This document shows, piece by piece, positions 6,219-11,179 of a stretch of 11,179 nucleotides of DNA (its first letter is position 1; each line of letters begins with the position of its first letter). Where the stretch lies: positions 1 through 11,179 of the forward strand of contig JACOZA010000044.1 in assembly GCA_016181565.1 (NCBI GenBank), read 5' to 3'. Both the position numbers and the translations under genes were made by a program. The notes beneath the pieces are model-generated. The model was given only the letters and a program-made list of their open reading frames with translations, had not been told where the DNA came from and made no database searches. The stretch comes from Candidatus Sungiibacteriota bacterium. GTDB lineage: Bacteria > Patescibacteriota > Minisyncoccia > Sungbacterales > JACQCQ01.

Positions 6219-7020
6219 GATGAAGCCGATCACGGGGGAGGCGCGATACTTGTGGAATTTTGGCGATGGAAGCGTTACCGAGGGGCCTTCGGTGACGCAC
6301 ACCTTTCATTTCCCCGGGGTGTATACCACATCACTCAATGTCGTTTCCGGGGAGGCCATTGGTTCTGCGCTCTTCGATGTCCGCGTTGAAAAAAATTATA
6401 TTCATTTGAGTGAAGCCGTGCCTGGCTCCGGGGGATTTATAGAACTCGAAAATGCTAGTTCGCCGATGATCGATCTCACCGGCTGGGTCATCGCGGATGA
6501 CGCGGGGAAGCAATTCAGTCTGCCGCAAGGAACAATGCTCCGCGGCCACAGCTTGTTTCTCCTGCCGAATATAACGAGTGGTCTTCTTTTAAGCAATGCC
6601 AAAGGAGTTTCACTTCGTTACGGGAACTTGCAGAATGTTGAGTCTGTGTTGCTCCTTGACTATTCAGGGGTTCTCGCCACGGCCCGTTTCGGCGACGCGT
6701 GGCGTACCGCGCCGCCGTCTCCGGGAGTATCACAGTTAGACGCAGACAAGAAACAGCCGGCGTTGGAAACCAGAGAGACACTGTCCCAGACCCCAGACCT
6801 GCTAGTATCGAGAGAACGAGCGGGAGCTGTCCCGTCGCAGGTTATAGAGAAGGATATCGAGCCGGCAAAACTGGCTACTGCCTCGGCTCTTGCGGCAGCC
6901 GCAGATGTTGGTAACGCCGGCTTACCGTTGACCGCCGTCCTCCTGGGAGGGTCACTTTTATTGGGGATTCTCGGCGGAGTGGTATTTATTTTCTTGCGCC
7001 GCCGGGAGATACATGCATGA
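6130..7020 (+). CDS. PKD plus lamin-tail surface protein with C-terminal membrane anchor (second part of frameshifted gene)
   Basis: As read from GTG 6130 this gives 296 residues, but the frame is open back to 6079 and there is no signal peptide, so it is probably the continuation of the preceding gene. Residues 5-88 form a PKD domain (YLWNFGDGS, THTFHFPGVYTTSLNV). Residues 90-196 form a second lamin-tail domain (IHLSEAVPGSGGFIELEN, IDLTGWVIADDAGKQFSLP). An Ala/Glu/Ser linker (200-260) leads to one transmembrane helix (about 265-288) and a short basic tail (RRREIHA). The whole product would be signal peptide, LTD, PKD, LTD and anchor: a surface display protein held in the membrane. Its last codons overlap the next gene by ATGA, indicating translational coupling with the glycosyltransferases. 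Confidence 0.75.
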   Translation: MPRLSVEIEAPINGVVGASHRFGGRAFGSEMKPITGEARYLWNFGDGSVTEGPSVTHTFHFPGVYTTSLNVVSGEAIGSALFDVRVEKNYIHLSEAVPGSGGFIELENASSPMIDLTGWVIADDAGKQFSLPQGTMLRGHSLFLLPNITSGLLLSNAKGVSLRYGNLQNVESVLLLDYSGVLATARFGDAWRTAPPSPGVSQLDADKKQPALETRETLSQTPDLLVSRERAGAVPSQVIEKDIEPAKLATASALAAAADVGNAGLPLTAVLLGGSLLLGILGGVVFIFLRRREIHA

Positions 7021-9356
7021 AAAATCTGACCCCCATCGCTCCCAAACCGATTGTCTACGTTTTTAGCACCGCCTATAAGCCCTTCATCGGAGGAGCCGAA
7101 GTGGCGATTGAGGAAGTAACGGCGCGCTTAAAAGAGCATTTCGATTTTATTGTCGTTACTGCTCGCCTCCAAAGAGGTCTCCATAAGGAAGAGATAGATA
7201 ATGGGATCAGGATTGTTCGTGTCGGCATCGGCTCGCCCATCGATAAATATTTGCTTCCGCTGATAGGTCCCTTTGTGGTGCGCAAGTTATTAAAGAGATT
7301 CCCCGCGGCCCTCTTTTGGGGGGTGATGGTTTCTTTTGCTTCGGGCGTGCCTTACCTTATCAATATCTTTCGCTGGAGAAAAACCATTCCGATAGTTTTA
7401 ACACTGCAGGAGGGAGATCCCGAATCACATCTTCGAAAATCGCGCTTCGGCCTGATTGGTCTCGCCTGGCGCGCGGCACTTCTTGGAGCTCGACAAGTAA
7501 CAGCCATCAGCAATTATCTGGGTGAGCTCGCCAAACGTTTCGGATACCGAGGCGCGGTTTATGTGATTCCCAATGGGGTGGCGCTGGAGGGATTTGGAGG
7601 CACACTGAACGAGAAAGAAAAACGTCTCCGGCGGCAAAACTTAGGGATACCCGCGAAGGCAAAAGTGCTTGTCAGCACCTCGCGGCTGGTGAAAAAGAAT
7701 GGAATAGACACCGCGATTGCGAGTCTTAGGCATATCCCCCCATCACTGCGCGGCGAAACTTTTCTTCTCCTGGTCGGCGGGGGCGGCGAAGAGGCCGCTT
7801 TGAAAACACTCGCGGCGGAGATGGGTGTCGCGTCTCATGTGGTTTTTCTCGGGGAGAAAGAGCATAAAGAGGCGATAAAGTGCTTGGAACTTGCCGATAT
7901 CTTCGTGCGGCCGTCTCGTTCCGAGGGTATGGGAAACTCTTTTATCGAAGCCATGGCGGCTAAGATTCCCGTGATTGGGACGCCCGTGGGGGGCATTCTC
8001 GATTTTCTTATCGATCGCGAGACGGGCATGGTGGTCGAGCCGGATAATCCCCAGGCGGTCGCGAAGGCAGTGCGTGAGTTGCTTGGCGATACTTCGCTTC
8101 GGGACGGCGTTGTTCGCCAAGCTTTCCAGCTTGTCTCGGAGCGTTATGGCTGGGAGCGGATCGCCGGCCTCTACCAGTCTGTCTTTTTTGAAGAGATTCG
8201 GAGGGCGAAGCGGCCATTGCTTCTTTTGGCAACCGGTATTTATCCGCCCGAGCTTGGGGGTACAGCGCGTTATGCGGGTAAGCTTCATCAACTGCTCTCG
8301 GCTGATGGGTGGAGGGTAGAAGTACTGGCCTATACCTCTGGTTCTCGCGAGCGTCTCTCTGGCGTACATCTTACTCGTCGGTCGTTCCCCACCGGCCTTC
8401 GCCATCTTATGGCGTTTTTATCCGCTCTGCCGGGGGTCTGGCGAAGTGATTTTGTGGTGCTTCTGGATCACTTCAGTATGGGTTTCCCGGCGGCTCTCGC
8501 GGCCTTCATCTGTCGAAAACGGTACCTGGTCCGCGTCGGCGGTGATTTTCTCTGGGAAACGCACGTCGAGACGCATCGGCAGGAATTGGCGCTCCCGGAT
8601 CTCTATAGGGGGCCGCCTTCTTTTGGCTTAAAAGAAAAGATTATTTATTATCTCGCAAGGTTCGTCTTGCAGAAAGCCTCGCTGGTTATTTTTTCGACAG
8701 ACTGGCAGAGGAATATTTTTCTTTCGCCGTACCGCCTGCGCGAAGCCAACACTGCGGTAATCCCCAACGCCGTCGAAAGAGCCATTACTCATTTGGGGCC
8801 TTCGAGCAAGGCGCGCGCCGAAATCGTATACGCGGGACGATTTCTTTTTCTTAAAAATCTCCGCCGCGCTCTTCTGGTATTCCGTGAGTTTCGCCTCAAA
8901 GAGAAAAGCCGTCTGCGGATTCGATTAATCGGCGAAGGACCGGAAGAGCGACAATTGAGAATTATGCTTCTCTCCTACGGCATGGGTGAATACGTGGCCA
9001 TCGAGCCCCCCTTGGCACACGCGGCCCTGCAGGCGGTAATTAAGGAGGCGCGGGCGGTGATGATTCCTTCATTCTCGGACGTGAGTCCTAATCTGGCGCT
9101 TGAGGCGCTGGCGTTGCAAGTACCCGCGATTCTCACAAAACACTGCGGTTTTGAACTTGATGAGAAACAGGGAGTAGTTTTGGTTGACCCGTTCAGCGAA
9201 TCCTCGTTCTTCAGCGCCTATCAAATGGTCGAGAATCCGCGCACCTACCGCAAATTGCGAACTGGTGCGGGAAGCGGCGCTTTGGTGTCCTCTTGGGAGG
9301 AGCTGGCTCAAAAGTACGATGAGCTGCTTCGGTCACTTCTCAAAAAACATCCATGA
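7017..9356 (+). CDS. Tandem (fused) GT4 glycosyltransferase, two GT-B units
   Basis: 779 residues, about twice the usual GT4 length. Unit 1 (about 11-395) has the N-terminal GGAEVA loop (25-30), STSRLVKKNG (R223 and K226/K227 expected to bind the nucleotide-sugar phosphates), LVGGGGEE, and the C-terminal E-x7-E motif (E303, E311) followed by IPVIGTPVGG. Unit 2 (about 400-775) repeats the plan: PPELGGTARYAGKL, VIPNAV, YAGRFLFLKN (R608, K613), LIGEGPEE, and SDVSPNLALEALA, where the first acidic residue is D688 rather than Glu, paired with E696. GT4 enzymes are retaining and use NDP-sugars on glycolipid or polysaccharide acceptors; donor and acceptor cannot be read here. The start ATG overlaps the previous stop (ATGA), with GGGAG at 7004-7008 as an SD sequence. 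The protein may add two sugars in turn to a membrane-linked glycan. Confidence 0.9.
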   Translation: MKNLTPIAPKPIVYVFSTAYKPFIGGAEVAIEEVTARLKEHFDFIVVTARLQRGLHKEEIDNGIRIVRVGIGSPIDKYLLPLIGPFVVRKLLKRFPAALFWGVMVSFASGVPYLINIFRWRKTIPIVLTLQEGDPESHLRKSRFGLIGLAWRAALLGARQVTAISNYLGELAKRFGYRGAVYVIPNGVALEGFGGTLNEKEKRLRRQNLGIPAKAKVLVSTSRLVKKNGIDTAIASLRHIPPSLRGETFLLLVGGGGEEAALKTLAAEMGVASHVVFLGEKEHKEAIKCLELADIFVRPSRSEGMGNSFIEAMAAKIPVIGTPVGGILDFLIDRETGMVVEPDNPQAVAKAVRELLGDTSLRDGVVRQAFQLVSERYGWERIAGLYQSVFFEEIRRAKRPLLLLATGIYPPELGGTARYAGKLHQLLSADGWRVEVLAYTSGSRERLSGVHLTRRSFPTGLRHLMAFLSALPGVWRSDFVVLLDHFSMGFPAALAAFICRKRYLVRVGGDFLWETHVETHRQELALPDLYRGPPSFGLKEKIIYYLARFVLQKASLVIFSTDWQRNIFLSPYRLREANTAVIPNAVERAITHLGPSSKARAEIVYAGRFLFLKNLRRALLVFREFRLKEKSRLRIRLIGEGPEERQLRIMLLSYGMGEYVAIEPPLAHAALQAVIKEARAVMIPSFSDVSPNLALEALALQVPAILTKHCGFELDEKQGVVLVDPFSESSFFSAYQMVENPRTYRKLRTGAGSGALVSSWEELAQKYDELLRSLLKKHP

Positions 9357-10450
9357 CTCTTCTTACTATCGGATCGGGGCATCGAAATTTCTCCGATTTT
9401 CTAAACCCGAAATCGCGCGAGCGGATCGCCGCTTACGGGACTTTAGTTGACCGCTCTTTCATTCTTGCTTTCACCCGGCCGGGTTTTGAGAAACAGACTT
9501 TAGCGGAAAATGTTATTGCCTTCCCTACTAACTCTTCATCGCGCTGGCTCGCGCCGTTTCAGGCTTGGCGGATGGGGAAGGCGATCCTTGGCCTGGCGTC
9601 TAAGGGTGAGGAGATTGTCATCTCGGCGCAGGATCCGTTTGAATCCGGCTTAGTGGCCTGGCTGCTGCGGCGGCGGAGCGGGGCCCGTTTGCAGCTTCAA
9701 GTGCATACAGACTTTTTCTCTCCGTATTTTAGGCGCGAGCGCTGGGAGAATCGGGTGCGGTTTCGGATCGCCAAATTTTTGCTGCCGCGGGCTGATTGCA
9801 TTCGCGTCGTGAGTCAGCGCATCAAGCGTTCGCTTGAGTCCCAACTGAAAATTGAAGCTTCCAAAATTGTGACACTCCCAATTTGGAGCGTGCCGCTTGA
9901 CGCAGTGCCGCAAGGAGCGGCAGATGGAGCATTCTCGATTCTTGTCGTCGCCAGACTTGAAAAAGAGAAGCAGATTGATCATGCGCTTTTAGCTTTCCAT
10001 AAATTCATAAAACGCGGCGGCGCAGGAAAGATGGCTATCGTGGGCGACGGGAGCGAGCGGCGCCTTCTTGAGAATCTGGCAAGAACCTTAAAGATCCACA
10101 ATCAAGTTGTATTCCATGGCTGGCGCGACAATCTTTCCCACTATTACGCCGAGGCTGACGTATTTTTGGTGACTTCGCAGTATGAGGGGTGGGGGGTGGC
10201 GGCAGCGGATGCCGTATATGCCGGAATACCCGTGGTGATGACGGATGTGGGGCTTGCGGGAGAGCTAGTCCGTGACGGCGGGAACGGAATTATAGTTCCG
10301 GTGGGGGACACTGATGCCATCGCCAGAGCCCTTTCCTCGATTGCGGCGGATCCAGACCGTTTTAAGCCGCGCCCAATTCGCCGGCAGGAGAGTTTTGACG
10401 AATATCTCGCGCGATATCGCGAAGCGCTATATCGGTGCCGCCGTGATTGA
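9353..10450 (+). CDS. GT4 family glycosyltransferase
   Basis: 365 residues, the normal length for one GT-B fold enzyme. The N-terminal half (1-185) is the acceptor-side Rossmann-like domain, less conserved, with no GG loop and an unusual TIGSGHRNF start. The C-terminal half carries VVARLEKEKQID (R201, K206), IVGDGSERR, VVFHGWRDN, and SQYEGWGVAAADAVYAGIPVVMTDVG. There the E-x7-E motif reads E278...D286, a conservative change in the second acid. NGIIVPVGD (311-319) completes the donor site. It starts in an ATGA overlap with the double glycosyltransferase, so the two are translationally coupled and probably act on the same surface glycan. No membrane segment is visible; such enzymes sit on the cytoplasmic face. 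Confidence 0.9.
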   Translation: MTLLTIGSGHRNFSDFLNPKSRERIAAYGTLVDRSFILAFTRPGFEKQTLAENVIAFPTNSSSRWLAPFQAWRMGKAILGLASKGEEIVISAQDPFESGLVAWLLRRRSGARLQLQVHTDFFSPYFRRERWENRVRFRIAKFLLPRADCIRVVSQRIKRSLESQLKIEASKIVTLPIWSVPLDAVPQGAADGAFSILVVARLEKEKQIDHALLAFHKFIKRGGAGKMAIVGDGSERRLLENLARTLKIHNQVVFHGWRDNLSHYYAEADVFLVTSQYEGWGVAAADAVYAGIPVVMTDVGLAGELVRDGGNGIIVPVGDTDAIARALSSIAADPDRFKPRPIRRQESFDEYLARYREALYRCRRD

Positions 10451-10456
10451 ATCACG
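10442..10456 (+). repeat. Short palindrome over the glycosyltransferase stop codon
   Basis: CGTGATT (10442-10448) and AATCACG (10450-10456) are exact reverse complements around one base, covering the TGA stop. There is no T-run immediately after it, so it is a weak terminator candidate at best; operator-like symmetry could be chance. Confidence 0.3.
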
Positions 10457-10479
10457 ATCTCCCGTTTTCTTAAAACTTT

Positions 10480-10488
10480 TGCTATCAT
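10480..10488 (+). promoter_or_regulatory. Extended -10 element upstream of structured element copy 2
   Basis: TGCTATCAT (TGn plus TATCAT, 5/6 to consensus) would start transcription at about 10495, the first paired bases of the structured element. I see no convincing -35. Confidence 0.35.
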
Positions 10489-10493
10489 GGGGC

Positions 10494-10635
10494 ATACCGG
10501 GTAGTGAAAACTCGCCAGCGCCCGCGGCGCGCAAGAGTTTCACTGGGGCAGTACGAAGATATTAATAATGAGTCAGATATCAATCAAATATAAATATTAT
10601 TGCTTAACTGAAATCGAGTTTCTACTACCCGGCAT
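10494..10635 (+). ncRNA. Structured element, GTAGTGA/CTACT family, copy 2
   Basis: The left arm 10497-10514 pairs with the right arm 10615-10632 over 18 positions with one A-C mismatch (A10507/C10622) next to a G-U pair (G10506/T10623), exactly as in copy 1. CCGG 10497-10500 pairs with CCGG 10629-10632, GTAGTGA 10501-10507 with CTACTAC 10622-10628, and AAACTCG 10508-10514 with CGAGTTT 10615-10621. TA/AT pairs beyond a mismatch extend the stem. A competing local hairpin joins AGTG-A-AAACTC 10503-10513 to GAGTTTCACT 10535-10544, capped by GCGCC 10518-10522 with GGCGC 10526-10530. The 3' part of the interior is very AT-rich. It sits 25 bases upstream of the membrane-protein gene, so a cis-acting leader, a free small RNA or a REP-type hairpin doublet are all possible. 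Confidence 0.5.
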
Positions 10636-10660
10636 AGTATCTAATCACTAAACCAATCCC

Positions 10661-11035
10661 ATGTCTCTCACCAGCATTTCACTATTGCTCTTCGCTGTCG
10701 CGAGCGCAGTGTCCACCCAACTCATCTTCAAGTACTGGATCTCAAATATGGGCGCGTTGTCAATTTCATTGGCTGGCGTTTTTGCGATGATCTGGAAAAT
10801 CTTACAGAGTCCCTTGATGCTCGCGGCTTTATTCTTGTACGGCCTCGGGTTTTTATCCTGGGTTTATCTGCTTTCGCGAAATTCGCTTTCGCTGGTCTAT
10901 CCCGTTGTTTTGAGCCTCAATATCATTCTGATTTTTCTGTTTTCCAGACTGCTTTTTCATGAAACTGTCAGCCTGCCGCAAATGGCGGGCATTGCGGTGA
11001 TTATCGCGGGAATCTATCTGGTTTTTGTGGCATGA
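10661..11035 (+). CDS. Four-helix EamA/SMR-like small membrane protein, possible lipid-linked sugar flippase subunit
   Basis: 124 residues with four predicted transmembrane helices at about 4-26, 35-60, 64-95 and 104-123. The last two follow the EamA/SMR pattern (SLVYPVVLSLNIILIFLFSRLLFHE, then GIAVIIAGIYLVF). It lacks the helix-1 Glu used by EmrE-type drug exporters (the equivalent stretch reads SAVSTQLIFKY), so drug export is unlikely. Small four-helix proteins of this group, such as the ArnE/ArnF type, move undecaprenyl-phosphate-linked sugars across the membrane. The location between glycosyltransferase genes supports a similar role; this is inference, and no symbol is assigned. It would need to act as a dimer. 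No SD sequence is seen before the ATG. Confidence 0.78.
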   Translation: MSLTSISLLLFAVASAVSTQLIFKYWISNMGALSISLAGVFAMIWKILQSPLMLAALFLYGLGFLSWVYLLSRNSLSLVYPVVLSLNIILIFLFSRLLFHETVSLPQMAGIAVIIAGIYLVFVA

Positions 11036-11069
11036 TGGCCGAGAGGAGACAAGCAGAGCGCCCTTTTCT

Positions 11070-11179
11070 ATGCGTCTTTTGATTCTTACACAAGCGATTG
11101 ATCTCGATGACGCTAATCTTGGTTTCTTTCATGAATGGGTCAGCCGGTTCGCGCGGCGTGTTGAATCGGTCGATATCAT
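11070..11179 (+). CDS. Start of a further GT4-type glycosyltransferase (3' end outside window)
   Basis: The ATG at 11070 opens a frame that runs off the window end (36 complete codons). It begins MRLLILTQAIDLDD and continues NLGFFHEWVSRFARRVESVDI, which matches the N-terminal strand-loop-helix of GT-B glycosyltransferases common in Patescibacteria: a hydrophobic first strand, a GFFHEW-type helix start, then a second strand. No upstream in-frame start is better. GAGAGGAGA at 11041-11049 is too far (about 20 bases) to be a normal SD sequence. It is 34 bases after the small membrane protein and likely in the same transcript. The donor-binding half is not visible. Confidence 0.7.
   Translation, partial: MRLLILTQAIDLDDANLGFFHEWVSRFARRVESVDI

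Noticed and set aside
7743..8405. Long minus-strand open frame (about 220 codons)
   Set aside because: It lies entirely opposite the conserved donor-binding region of the double glycosyltransferase, a common GC-driven antisense shadow. Other minus-strand frames (1092-1496, 2205-2540, 4804-5346, 9650-9982) were rejected for the same reason.
10464..10480. GTTTT/AAAAC mini-hairpin followed by TTTT as a terminator after the GT4 gene
   Set aside because: It has only five A-T-rich pairs, too weak to support as a terminator.
10619..10626. TTTCTACT, resembling the 3' end of Cas12a CRISPR repeats
   Set aside because: It is not repeated with spacers, lacks the short Cas12a hairpin, and pairs instead with the left arm of the element; no cas genes are in the window.

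Overview
The window looks like a piece of a Candidate Phyla Radiation (Patescibacteria, probably Parcubacteria) genome. This is inference. It rests on small secreted peptidoglycan-binding-domain proteins with Thr/Pro or poly-Gly linkers, a lamin-tail/PKD surface protein with a C-terminal membrane anchor, many GT4 glycosyltransferases, almost no Shine-Dalgarno sequences, and -10 boxes lying right against start codons. TGA is used as an ordinary stop. All supported genes are on the + strand. No tRNA, rRNA, transposase or CRISPR array was seen.

Left part (1-2744): the C-terminal end of an exported beta-rich protein and a strong terminator; a secreted protein with one peptidoglycan-binding domain; then a membrane-anchored TPR protein. 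Middle (2745-3223): 479 bases without a gene but full of inverted repeats, including a perfect 40-bp palindrome and two repeat pairs that share their end motif. Next (3224-5518): a two-gene unit encoding a Thr/Ser/Gly-rich exported protein and a protein with two peptidoglycan-binding domains, closed by a 16-bp-stem terminator.

Right part (5538-11179): a probable operon that starts with a lamin-tail/PKD/lamin-tail anchored surface protein, split by an apparent +1 frameshift. It continues through ATGA overlaps into a 779-residue tandem double GT4 glycosyltransferase and a single GT4 enzyme. After a structured intergenic element come a four-helix EamA/SMR-like membrane protein and the start of another GT4 enzyme. 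Together these genes suggest building, membrane transfer and display of a cell-surface glycan plus wall-attached surface proteins.

The most unusual content is non-coding. Two elements of about 140 bases (about 1842-1979 and 10494-10635), 8.6 kb apart, have almost unrelated interiors. They share GTAGTGA on the left arm and CTACT on the right arm, the same A-C mismatch next to the same G-U pair, and at least four compensatory base-pair changes in the closing stem. A second family (2742-2922 and 2974-3024) shares TGAAYCCCGTTAC...GTAACGGGRCGAA ends with paired substitutions. Both look like structured RNAs or single-stranded-DNA hairpin elements; I do not recognise either as a named family.
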